From: Limonium bicolor
Lineage: Eukaryota > Streptophyta > Magnoliopsida > Caryophyllales > Plumbaginaceae
DNA: 64,000 bases
Direction of reading: 5' to 3'
Assembly: GCA_023374045.1 (NCBI GenBank)
Contig: CM041779.1
Location: 268,594,131 to 268,658,130, forward strand
The notes beneath the pieces are model-generated. The model saw only the letters and a list, made by a program, of their open reading frames with translations, was not told the origin of the DNA and did not search any database. Below, in pieces: positions 55,001 through 64,000 of this stretch. The stretch's first letter is position 1; each line of letters opens with the position of its first letter. The translations under genes were made by a program, and so were the position numbers.

Positions 55001-55752
55001 GATATGATTAGACGAAGTTACTTACCGGATCAGTTTTCTGGAAAATTTGGGTTGCAGCTTTTCGGGGAGGCAAGTTCAGATCGAATTTTTGGCAGATGTA
55101 GAATAAATTAGGTTAAGTTTGAGTAATGGTTAGAAAGAGCGTTTGTAAGAGAAGAGAATAAAAAAGATGGCATTAAAAAAGGTTGAGTAATGGCTGAGAT
55201 ATTGATTTCCAAAGATTGACCCATGACATGCCCAAAACTGACGAAAACTTAATCGATTCAGTAGAATTCGGTGCTGACTGGGCGCGGCACCTGTCCCGAG
55301 GCGTGCGGCTGAGTTAGCCAGCCCTGGACACATCAACAACCTCCTAAATTTTGGCTCTAAACTTCAATTTATCATAACTTTGGTTAGGATGATCCGTTTT
55401 AACGTTCTTTTTATCAATCTTCTTGGTTTTCCATAAACTTTTTATTGATATAATTCTCATGGGCTGGTTTGACCATTTTCAAAAAGTCAACCCTAGCAAG
55501 GCTTAAGGAGCTTCAAAGTTACTATGACTTTATATTGACTTTTATGGTCCAGATCAATGTTCAAAATATTTCTAAAATCTTTATAATATAATTGGAGTGT
55601 CTTAAAATTTTTCCAAGATTTATTGACTTATAAATCTTACTATTAAATTCATAATACCATATAATAATTTTATATTTAATAGTATTATTTAGGGTTCAAT
55701 AAAGGAAATCCCCTAAATTAATTTAGATTAATTTATGGGGTATTTTAGTCTA
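52024..55752 (-). repeat. 3' LTR of a chromodomain Ty3/gypsy element (family E, 3729 bp)
   Basis: On the minus strand it begins after the polypurine AAGGGGGG as TAGACTAAAATACCCC and ends GGGGCGTTACA. The end region matches 1-698. The interior (53200-54240) is very AT-rich. Near 52650-52740 a repeat of about 48 bp with GACGAGGTA and CAGACCTCCGCTG occurs twice. No coding sequence. Confidence 0.85.
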
Positions 55753-56274
55753 CCCCCCTTAAAAGAAACTTCGTCTCGAAGTTTAACACCAACTAATAGC
55801 TACTCACACCGCTTCAGATGTGCTGTCAAGAATTACTAGGATGTTCATCCAATAATACTTCCAAACATAATTCCATACCAATCCATACCAACTGTAATTT
55901 CTCCCACAATGTATTTCCATTCATTTCCATTTCCAAATTCCACTCAAGATTACTCAACATCAAACCAAACCAAGATATTTCATTACTCAACATCAAATCT
56001 AACCAAGATATTCATTACTCAACATCAAACCAAACCAAGATATTTCATAGATAGAAATCAAGAATCACACAATGTATAAATCAAGTACATACGTACAACT
56101 CTCCATCACTCGACTAATAAAACAAACAGGGCATAATCTGGATGAGGTGACTAAGAAAGAATATGCACTACCCCCCGAAAAGAGCCAAGGTACGCCCTCG
56201 TACCGCTACGAACGAGAACCCATTAAAGGCAATAATATAGGGAAATATCATGTGAATAGGTGTGGGTACTTCAC
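55753..56274 (-). other. PPT and 3' untranslated region of the chromodomain element
   Basis: On the minus strand AACTTCGAGACGAAGTTTC leads to AAGGGGGG at 55753-55760, the standard arrangement before Tekay/Del LTRs. A 32-bp repeat based on TACTCAACATCAAACCAAAC occurs three times at about 55945-56050 (+ strand reading). Confidence 0.8.
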
Positions 56275-57699
56275 TCACATGGAGTCCTCAGTCTCCCAAG
56301 TAGCTTCTTCAACCCCATGATGCTCCCAAAGAACTTTCACTAGCTTGACTGATCTGCCTCTCGTTTCTCGGACCTTCGTGTCCAAGATCCGAATGGGAGT
56401 CTCCTCATATATCAGTATAGGTTCAATCTCCAATCTCTTTGGCTGTAGCATGTGAGAAGGGCCAGGTACATACTTCTTCCGCTGAGATATATGAAACACG
56501 TCATGTACCTTCCCCAACTCCGCTGGTAGATCTAGTCGATATGCTGTTGGGCCCACGCGCTCCGTAATCCTGTACGAACCGACATACTTAGGGCTTAGCT
56601 TTCCTCTCATCCCAAATCTGAAGATGCCTCTCATCAGAGACACTCGTAGGAAGACCATATCACTGATCTGAAATTCAAGCTCTCTGGTACGCTGATCCCC
56701 GTAAGATTTCTACCTTGACTGCGCTGCCCTCATGTGCTGTTGAATAACTCTAACGTCATCCTGCAGTCTCTGAATGTACTCCGGACCAATCAAAACTGCC
56801 TCAGCAGGGTCACACCATGATATAGGAGTTTGGCACAGTCTGCCATACAGAGCCTGAAATGGTGCCATGCTGATAGACGAGTGATAGGAGTTGTTGTAGG
56901 AGAACTCTACCAAGTGTAGACGCTCTACCCGAATCCCCTGATAGTCTAAGGTGACCGCTCTTAACATATCTTCCAGTGTCTGAATCGTCCTCTCGGTCTA
57001 CCCATCTGTTTGAGGGTGGAAGGCTGTGCTAAGGCGTAGCTGAGTACCAAAGGCCTCTTGCACCTGACGCCAAAACCTACTAAGGAAACGTGCATCACGA
57101 TCGGAGACGATCGTCTTCGGTACCCCATGGTACCGGATGTGCTTTGTGGTGAACACCTCAGCTAGTTTGGGCACCTTCCATGTGTCCTTGATAGGTATGA
57201 ACCTGGCTGTCTTGGTTAACCTATCGACTATCACCCAAATTGTGTTCAATCCACCTCTAGCTGGAGGGAGACCGACCACAAAATCCATACTGATATCGTC
57301 AAATTTCCAGCACGGTACCGGTAATGACTGAATCTGGCCTCCCGGTCGATAATGCTCGAACTTCACCTTCTGACAAGTTAGACATCAGGAGACGTAGTCT
57401 GCTACATCCCTCTTCATCCCGCTCCACTAGAATAACTTCTTCAAATCCTTGTACATCTTGGTAGCTCCAGGATGTACTGACAATGTAGAGGAATGAGCTT
57501 CAGAGAGGATCCTGGTCTGAAGTTCTGTCGCATCCTGAGGAACGCAGAGTCTGCCTTTGACTCGAAGGTGTCCCTCACTGTCTAGCTCATAGTCATACTT
57601 CAGACCATTAGTCAAACCATCTGCTAACTTCTGCCTGACACCCTGTAGATACACATCTCTATCCTGAGCTGCATATACCTCCTTAGCTATCCGATACAC
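56275..57699 (-). pseudogene. Integrase with C-terminal chromodomain (Tekay/Del-like)
   Basis: From the right: LRVKGRLCVPQDATELQTRI, EAHSSTLSVHPGATKMYKDL (HHCC region), [32 protein letters not shown] (first Asp), [15 protein letters not shown] (second Asp), [10 protein letters not shown] then a stop, and TERTIQTLEDMLRAV. The GPY/F-like region reads GKLSPKYVGSYRITERVG. The end carries a chromodomain: PIRILDTKVRETRGRSVKLV then WEHHGVEEATWETEDSM and a stop. A few in-frame stops make it inactive as written. Confidence 0.9.
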
Positions 57700-58442
57700 A
57701 TCTTATCCTGAGACTGCAATATAACCTCCTATCTCTAATGGTCGTCTCTATCAGAGCAAGAAGTGAATATGCTCTTCCTCTCAGACGTCTGCCACGACAT
57801 TCCCTTTACCCTCAGTGTACTGGAGGTTGATATCATAATCAGCTAGTAGCTCGATCCATTATCACTGTCTCAAGTTCAGCTCCTTCTGGGCCCAGATGTA
57901 TTTCAGACTCTTATGGTCTGTCATAATCTGGACTGTGACTCCATACAGGTAGTGTCGTCAGATCTTCAAAGCGAAAACTATGGCGAGGAGCTCAAGGTCG
58001 TGTGTGGGATAATTTTCTTCGTGCTTCTTCATTTGTCGAGAAGCGTAAGCTACAACTCTCTGCCATTCTGCATCAATACTCCACCGATCCCTCTGCCTGA
58101 AGCATCGCAGTAAACCTCGAATCCTTCATTTCCTTCAGGGATTACTAATACTGGAGCTGTGGTCAAAGCATCCTTCAGCGCCTGAAAGGAGACCTCACAT
58201 GCCTCTGTCCATACAAACGGGCTATCCTTCTTCATCAGAGAGGTTAAGGGCATGGCTAGCCTGGAGAAATCCTTCACAAAGCGTCTATAATAGCCAGCCA
58301 ACCCAAGGAAGCTCCGAATCTCAGTCACTGAGCGGGGTCTAAGCCAGCTCTTCACCGTCTCAATTTTAGCTGGGTCTACTAAAAATCCCTCAGCTGAGAT
58401 CACATGACCAAGAAATGACACTTGTCCAGCCAGAAAATTCAC
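57700..58442 (-). pseudogene. RNase H and connection domain of the chromodomain element
   Basis: [40 protein letters not shown] and [20 protein letters not shown] connect RT to RNase [19 protein letters not shown] is the RNase H start. Beyond 58050 the RNase H continues in broken frames (a reverse reading near 57900 gives [21 protein letters not shown] sequence). Confidence 0.85.
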
Positions 58443-59031
58443 ACTGCTGAACTTGGCATAGAGTTGCCTCTCTTAGAATCTCCAAGACTGTCCTCAAATG
58501 CTGCTCATGTTCCTCTCTACTCTTGGAGAAGATCAAAATGTCGTCTATGAATACGACCACTGACTTGTCTAGCTGGGCTTGGAAGACTCTCTGCATCAGG
58601 TCCATGAATCTTGCTGGTATATTAGTCAGTCCAAACGGCATCACGGTGAACTCATAGTGGCCGTATCTGGTCCCGAACACTGTCTTCCCTATATCTGATT
58701 CAGCTACTGCTATCTGATGATTCGGAACGCAGATCAATCATGGAGAACACCTTTGCTCCTTTAACTGGTCAAATAGGTCATCGATCCGGGGCAGTGGGTA
58801 CTTGTTCTTGATCGTGACGTTGTTCAGCTCTCTGTAGTCGATACAGAGTCTCATGCTTCCGTCCTTTTTCTTGACGAACAACACTGAAGCACCCCAAGGT
58901 GAGACACTGGGTCTGATGAAACCCTTGTCTAATAACTCCTGTAGTTGTTTCTTCAATTCAACCATCTCTGCAGGGCCCATCCGGTAGGGCAGTCGGTCCC
59001 GTACCAGGTATGAGGTCGATGTTGAACTCAA
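58390..59031 (-). pseudogene. Reverse transcriptase of the chromodomain element
   Basis: [60 protein letters not shown] and [15 protein letters not shown], then after a frame change TRYGHYEFTVMPFGLTNIPA and VVFIDDILIFSKSREEHEQH (the FIDD catalytic box). This is the standard chromovirus RT with one clear break near 58737. Confidence 0.9.
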
Positions 59032-59102
59032 CCCCTCTCAACGGTGGCAGTCCAGGTAATTCCTCTGGAAAAACGTCGGGGTACTCCGACACAATGGGAA
59101 CA

Positions 59103-59600
59103 TCACTCCTGAACTTTGAATCTGTCCTCAGATCCTGGGCATAACATTAGTAGGCGGTAGCGCCCTTGGACACCTCCTTCATTAGAGAGAGCGCTGATAC
59201 AACCTTCATAGTCGGCTGCTTGGGCTGCATTCGGTATGATACTGTGACCTGTAGCGGACTTCAAGAGGAGGCGATGCTCTGCACAGTGTAGTCTACCTCT
59301 GTACCGCTGTAGCGTGTCCATGCCCACAATAATGTCGAATCCCATGCCAGGGAAGACAATGGCATCAAAAAGGAAGTCTGCTCCCTTGATGTGTATGTTC
59401 AAGTCCTTGCATTGCTTACTGCACTTGATTAACCCTCTGGATGGCAATAGGACTGAGCAGTCATGAATATCCTCTGTCGGGGCATCTATCTTAGCATGGA
59501 ATGCCTAGGATATAAATGAATGAGAGGCTCCAAAATCAAACAGAACAGTGGACTCCACTCCATTAATTAAGAACGTGCCTGAAACCACAGAGTAGATTCT
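59103..59600 (-). pseudogene. Aspartic protease of the chromodomain element
   Basis: Before 59447 the minus strand reads GTFLINGVESTVLFDFGASH then SFIS and a stop; the active site is DFGAS instead of the usual DSGAT. It continues KCKDLNIHIKG-like, FDAIVFPGMGFDIIVGMDTL and QRYRGRLHCAEHRLLLKS. No gag or zinc knuckle is visible upstream; the match fades at about 59600. Confidence 0.8.
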
Positions 59601-59822
59601 AAGATTTTCAGGCAACTCTTCTAAGGTAACAAATCATGGCTAGTAGTTATACCTGTGATGACATCCCATTGCTCTTCGCTTGAGCCTGGTTCAACACAGT
59701 CAACCTGATCTATGAGTTTCTAACCCCTACAACGACGTGACAAAATTCATAAGATTTCCATTCTTATTAAAGTCTTCATGAGCATCTTAATGATTACAAT
59801 GCTGAAATTACAAAATACATGG
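59601..59822. other. Junction between retrotransposon protease and the AlkB-like frame
   Basis: About 220 bp without family resemblance. It marks where the chromodomain element's gag should continue but is replaced by the AlkB-containing DNA. No clear TSD or element terminus can be seen. Confidence 0.5.
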
Positions 59823-60480
59823 CTAGATCTGTCTAAGGTTAGGTTTAAACAACCAGGTTTCATGTGGGTCTGGTTGATGATGGATGTGGGGGCTGTGTTG
59901 GGCTTGATTCTGTTCACCCCATGGTAGATAAGTCTAGCTGCTCCTCTGAATATTAGCACATCACCCGACTTCAGAAGGATCTTTGTAGCAAGATCCATTC
60001 TCTTCTGATCTCCAAATAGGAATTTTGCATCGTCTCCAAGTGATATGGACACCACTAGAACTCCTCTGGTGATGGACTCTAGAGTCTCGTCCCTGTCCTG
60101 ATGCATCCCTAGCTTACCTTCTTTTCCATAGAAGTTGATGATGCACACATATGAGGTTAGGTTGGGACGGGCTCATCCTCCAATTCTTGTGCTGCCTTAA
60201 CTGCAACTTCAATGATGGTCTGCAACTCTCCTGGGATTTGAGGCACCTTCACCTCTTCATAGCTTCTGGTGGTGTGGTCCCACTTCTTACCTAGGCACAT
60301 GATCTTCACCTTCATGGTTGAACCATTCTTGAAGGTAGGGGTGTAAAAGTTTCCTCCTTTCACACCAAATTCTCTGATCTTGAGGATCAATGCATATTGG
60401 TCTGCTGGGTTAAAAAATTCTCGTAATAAGATCATCCCGGGTCTCAATATCTCACACTTCTCTGGTGGGTGTGGTTGGCT
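59823..60480 (-). CDS. AlkB-type (ALKBH1-like) 2OG-Fe(II) dioxygenase, intronless, two single-base frame breaks
   Basis: AlkB proteins oxidatively remove methyl groups from nucleic acids. The frame opens after a stop at about 60481 with PHPPEKCEILRPGMILLREF; no ATG precedes the conserved LRPGM, so an upstream exon or a non-ATG start is implied. Domain blocks: DQYALILKIREFGVKGGNFY, VKIMCLGKKWDHTTRSY, then a frame change at a CCC run (about 60158), CIINFYGKEGKLGMHQDRDE with the iron-binding HxD, SLGDDAKFLFGDQKR, GDVLIFRGAARLIYHGVNRI with the distal His, and LNLT near the end. One base more in a TT run would bring the final LNLT into the family's usual NLTFR. All catalytic residues appear present. 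It lies on the same strand as the retrotransposon pol to its left. A retrocopied host gene or a transposon-carried gene are both possible. Confidence 0.85.
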
Positions 60481-60591
60481 TCAAAGGAAATGGTGGGTGT
60501 GGAAATAGGCAATACAGAAAAGTAAATATCGAAAGCTGAATGAAAAACAACAAGTGCCATTAAGTAAACAAGTCAAGGTTCACAACTGGTT

Positions 60592-60834
60592 TTAGAACAA
60601 AGATGTAAAAGAAAAGAGGGATTTATAGTTCATCCCTTTACAATATGTGTGGAGGGTGATTTTTCGGTATGAGGGGGGTCTATCTATGGTCTGGCTGAGA
60701 AGTCTAGATCCTAAAATGTCATTCTGTGGAGGGTGAAAACCCGTTATTCTGGCAACCCTCAAATACCTACTAAATCGTCCGCCTTTCCCAGAAATTATGA
60801 GGGGAGTGTAAGTGAACACTACACCCGGTCTCAA
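60592..60834 (-). other. Unassigned open frame upstream of AlkB
   Basis: The frame GVVFTYTPLIISGKGGRFSR, then YLRVARITGFHPPQN, is not recognised. It could be leader or 5' exon sequence of the AlkB-bearing unit, or chance. The codon start is not an ATG. Confidence 0.25.
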
Positions 60835-61390
60835 TGGGCTCCACGCGGACTTATGCCTCTATAAGGCGGAAATTGACTAGAGTCGCACATAGTTTGACCT
60901 AAGAAACTAGGAAGGGAGGAGAAGGAAGGTTCTAAGAACCGTTGGTTGACTCTGAATTTGTTGCCTATGGATAGGACTTATCTGATCATACCAGAGATTC
61001 TGTGTGGGTTCGCACTGGGTTACACCCTTGGAGGTGGCAACGACCACGACTTCGGATTGGTGCCCGAGGAAACCTCGGTCTCCAATTGTCGGGATTACCT
61101 ACTTTCAAAACCTTATTAAAGAGATTCATTTAAAAGCCAAAGATAGGATTAGAACGAAAAGAGAGAATGGATGAGGCGAGCTTTTCTGCCAAGCTAGCGC
61201 CAAATGATGAGGAATCAGGGAATTTGGATGAGTAAAGAATGAAGATTTGGGAAAAGTCTAAGGTTGAATGAATGAACGAGATAGAGTCTGATGGTTTGAA
61301 GTTTGTGGGAACCGAAGAAGGTTTGAGTGTTTTGAGAGATATGAGAGCCACCTCAGAAGGGGAAAATGGTTTTTTGTTTGGAATGAGGCC
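60835..61390. other. Unassigned region between AlkB and the 173-bp repeats
   Basis: No recognised protein or transposon terminus. A short minus-strand frame (61130-61351, serine- and phenylalanine-rich) shows no family signature. Confidence 0.4.
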
Positions 61391-61810
61391 GCACCCTAGA
61401 TGGGCTGCCTACGTACTCAACTTCCTGTTGAGATCAGACCTTACGTAGTTCACTGTTTTGGGATTTTAGGAGTTTTGTGAGGGTAATTGAGGGTGGAAGT
61501 GCCCAGGTTTGTTTGAAGGTGAGATGCCTGAATGCAAAAGGGTATTTTGATTGGTGTGGGGTCGCACCCTGTGTGGGTTGCCTACGTACTCAACTTCCTG
61601 TTGAGATCAGACCTTACGTAGTTCACTGTTTTGGGATTTTAGGAGTTTTGTGAGGGTAATCGAGGGTTGGGAGTGCCCGGGTTTGTTTGAAGGTGAGATG
61701 CCTGAATACAAAAGGGTATTTTGATTGGTGGGGGGTCGCACCCTGTGTGGGTTGCCTACGTACTCAACTTCCTGTTGAGATCAGACCTTACGTAGTTCAC
61801 TGTTTTGGAG
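61391..61810 (+). repeat. 173-174 bp tandem repeat (about 2.4 copies) with a conserved hairpin
   Basis: GCACCCT recurs at 61391, 61564 and 61738. Each unit holds CCTACGTACTCAAC, a TTCCT loop, GTTGAG and then TTACGTAG: nested inverted repeats CTCAAC/GTTGAG inside CTACGTA/TACGTAG. I associate CCTACGTA...CGTAGTTC blocks with plant retrotransposon leaders but cannot name the family. Confidence 0.9.
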
Positions 61811-62094
61811 ATTTGGGAGTTTTAGGGTTTTGAAGGAATTGGGCTTTTGACCTTTTGGGTCTTTGAAGGGTCAAAGAGGTTTTGTGGTCATTTTTGTGAG
61901 GTTTGACAGATTGTCTAGTTCGTTTTGGAGTTTGAGGTGTGAGAGTCTGTGAGATACTCAACTCTGTGAGACATTTGGATTCTTGAAATGATGAAGTCTG
62001 TGAGACGCTCGGGTCTGTGAGATGTTCGAGACTTGAAAGGGTTATCAAATTTCAAGAGGTTCGGCTTTTTGAGGAGCTGAGGATTTTTGAAGTG

Positions 62095-62362
62095 TTTGAA
62101 TTTGATGAGTCTATTGAGATGTTTGAATTTGTTGAACTGCGGAGACATTCGAGTCTGTTGAGCTGTTGAGATAGTCGAGTCTGTTGAGCTGCTAAGACGG
62201 TCGAGTCTATTGAGCTGTTGAGACGGTCGAGTCTGTTGAGCTGTTGAGACATTCGAGTCTGTTGAGCTGATGAGACGTTCGAGTCTGTTGAGTTGTTGAG
62301 ACGTTCGAGTCTGTTGAGCTGCTGAGACCTTCGAGCCTGTTGAGCTGCTGAGACCTTCGAGA
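62095..62362. repeat. 26-bp tandem array
   Basis: Unit GAGACGTTCGAGTCTGTTGA plus GCTGTT, roughly ten copies with scattered substitutions. The 171-residue minus-strand open frame through it is a consequence of the repeat. Confidence 0.9.
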
Positions 62363-62514
62363 TTTGAGATGCTTGACTTCAAGGAGTTTGGAAGGAGTTT
62401 GAAGTGTGATCTTAGAACTTTTGGAAGCATTTCAAATGCTTTGTGAGGTTTGAAGTGTGTTAATGAGTGTATGAAGAGTATTTAATGTTGAGTGCAAAGA
62501 GCTTTGATTTCGAG

Positions 62515-63000
62515 AAATTCATGAAGGATATCTTGTTTTGGAGTATGAGAGGATTGATTTTGGAGAGCATATGATGAGTGAGTATGAGAGGGATTGATTT
62601 TGAAGTGTGTTTGATGAGTGAGTATGAGAGGGATTGATTTTGAAGTGTGTTTGATGATAGAGTTTGATTTTGAAGTGTATCTGGTGAGAGAGTATGAGAG
62701 AGATTGATTTTGGAGTGTGTTGATGAGAGAGTGTGAGAGAGATTGATTTGAAGTGTATCTGGTGAGAGAGTATGAAAGAAAATGATTTTGAAGTGTATCT
62801 GGTGAGAGAGTGTGAAAGAAAATGATTTTGAAGTGTATCTGGTGAGAGAGTATTAGAGAGATTGATTTTAGAGTGTGTTTGATGAGAGAGTGTGAGAGAG
62901 ATTGATTTGAAGTGTGTTTGGTGAGAGAGTGTGAAAGAAAATGATTTTGAAGTGTATCTGGTGAGAGAGTATAAGAGATTGATTTTGGAGTGTGTTTGAC
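62515..63000. repeat. About 40-45 bp tandem array
   Basis: Unit based on GATTGATTTTGAAGTGTGTT followed by TGATGAGAGAGTGTGAGAGA, about eleven copies with length variation. The 161-residue minus-strand frame (SHQTHFKS-type repeats) is not taken as a gene. Confidence 0.9.
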
Positions 63001-64000
63001 TCATTGGATTTTTTGAATTGATTTGGAATTGGATGATTGATTGATTGTGAATTTTATTCTGACTTTAGAGGATGATTTGGAAAATTTTAAGGGGAAACGG
63101 GTATTCCTCACATGGACCGTGACTAGGACCCGTATGCATTAAGGATACCCCAAACCTAGAGCTTTTCTAAAATCGACCTTAAAGGCCACTAAGAGGGCAA
63201 CCTGATTGGCTTTCTAGGGCCATCTGTTCCAGCCCGTTTGGCTGGTTATGGACCGAACCCGAACAAAACTAGATTTGGGCCAAGAGTTACATGGGCCCAA
63301 GTAGGATCAGTCCATACACTTACAAAACCATGGGCAAGGAATGATGAACAAATGATATGTAAAGATAAATTTCCAAGGCTATATAAGCAAATATACATGC
63401 AGACATGGATTTTAAAAGCTATCCGAATAAAATAGATACATGTAAGAAGAGAATTCAGAATTTTTCTAATTAATTATATACATGTGGACATGGATTTCAA
63501 AAACTTAATTTATGTACGTATGAAAAGAACTTCAGAAGTAGTATGAGAAATATATATATACAAGAATGAATCATCAAAGCTATCTAGGTAGCGATTCAGT
63601 ATTATTCAAGGGTTGCTAATCAATTGTTAGTCTTATCCTATTTACTATCTTAATTAAAGCTTGTAAGCTAGAGAATAATGTAACAGTTATGGGATGAACT
63701 CATAAAAATGAATAAGTCACAACACTGCAACTGAAAGTAAAAACAACAAATAGATTACAAACTGATACAAATACAAATGAAAAGTTTAAATCTAAAGCTG
63801 CTATGGGGGGTCGCATCGACGCCGCCTCACTTGAGCTGATAGGATCAGCAAGAAGTGCACCAACCGTTACACGTGTTTGAAGTGGAGACCCCGGCGTGTT
63901 TGAAGTGGAGCCCCCGGTAGTCCTAGCCAAACTCTAGTTCCTTAGCTAAGCAGGTTTCCAAGGTTTCTATTCCTCGAGCGTTATGTACATGTCATAGAAT
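63001..64000. other. Unassigned right end of the window
   Basis: No gene or transposon family recognised. A short direct duplication of CGTGTTTGAAGTGGAG lies at about 63872-63912. A minus-strand frame (63700-63930, from ATG, MARTTGGSTSNTPGSPLQTR) has a gag-leader-like S/T/P-rich start but no diagnostic motif. Confidence 0.3.

Noticed and set aside
59823..60480. AlkB as a domain of the chromovirus polyprotein
   Set aside because: The frame has its own end before the protease, about 220 bp of unrelated sequence lies between, and this lineage is not known to me to carry AlkB. Capture or juxtaposition is the safer reading.
61915..63004. Minus-strand open frames of 171 and 161 residues
   Set aside because: They are stop-free only because of 26-bp and 40-bp tandem repeats; composition is repetitive and no domain is visible.

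Overview
The window looks like a transposon-rich stretch of a flowering-plant nuclear genome, most likely a eudicot; I cannot name the species. The evidence is GT-AG introns, Stowaway-type MITEs, an Athila-lineage and a chromodomain (Tekay/Del-like) Ty3/gypsy element, a Tat/Ogre-like gag, copia and LINE remnants, and AT-rich LTRs several kilobases long. I see one convincing host gene, on the + strand from 10901 to 20045. It encodes a coiled-coil protein in about ten exons and ends in a compact hydrophobic C-terminus. I do not recognise its function.

Layout. 1-698 is the 3' end of a long LTR (family E). 699-4410 is AT-rich LTR-like DNA reading on the minus strand. A LINE reverse-transcriptase remnant (4411-4670, 8654-9235) is split by a 3978-bp solo LTR (family B) with a perfect 5-bp target-site duplication (TSD). 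A MITE and a GC-rich non-autonomous DNA element lead to the host gene. Its 6-kb intron holds a nest: a copia element, carrying a U2 snRNA retropseudogene, was entered by a small hAT-like element, which holds a MITE and a minus-strand gag-only LTR element. Two more MITEs follow the gene. From 20878 a hAT element with a broken transposase is interrupted by Athila LTR sequence (TSD CTAGG) and then by further LTRs (families C and B).

23528-28243 and 35402-40122 are two copies of one 4.7-kb segment (Athila LTR + hAT 3' half + LTR C + start of LTR B) flanking Athila gag-pol. They are not an LTR pair. The arrangement looks like a solo-LTR allele joined to a full-length allele, by recombination or by misassembly. 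LTR B continues to 52023 and contains a structurally complete gag-only LTR retrotransposon (40519-49795, TSD CAATG). LTR B is then cut by a minus-strand chromodomain element (LTR 52024-55752, pol 56275-59590). Upstream of that pol, on the same strand, is an intronless AlkB-type 2OG-Fe(II) dioxygenase reading frame (about 59823-60480), followed by three tandem-repeat arrays and an unassigned end.

Three cross-cutting signals stand out. Dense GTCCGG/CCGGAC hairpin clusters occur in otherwise unrelated LTR families. Two elements repeat their pre-LTR (PPT-like) motif inside their 3' non-coding regions. Many frame breaks, including compensating ones in the host gene and the AlkB frame, fall in homopolymer runs, so part of the apparent decay may be sequencing error.
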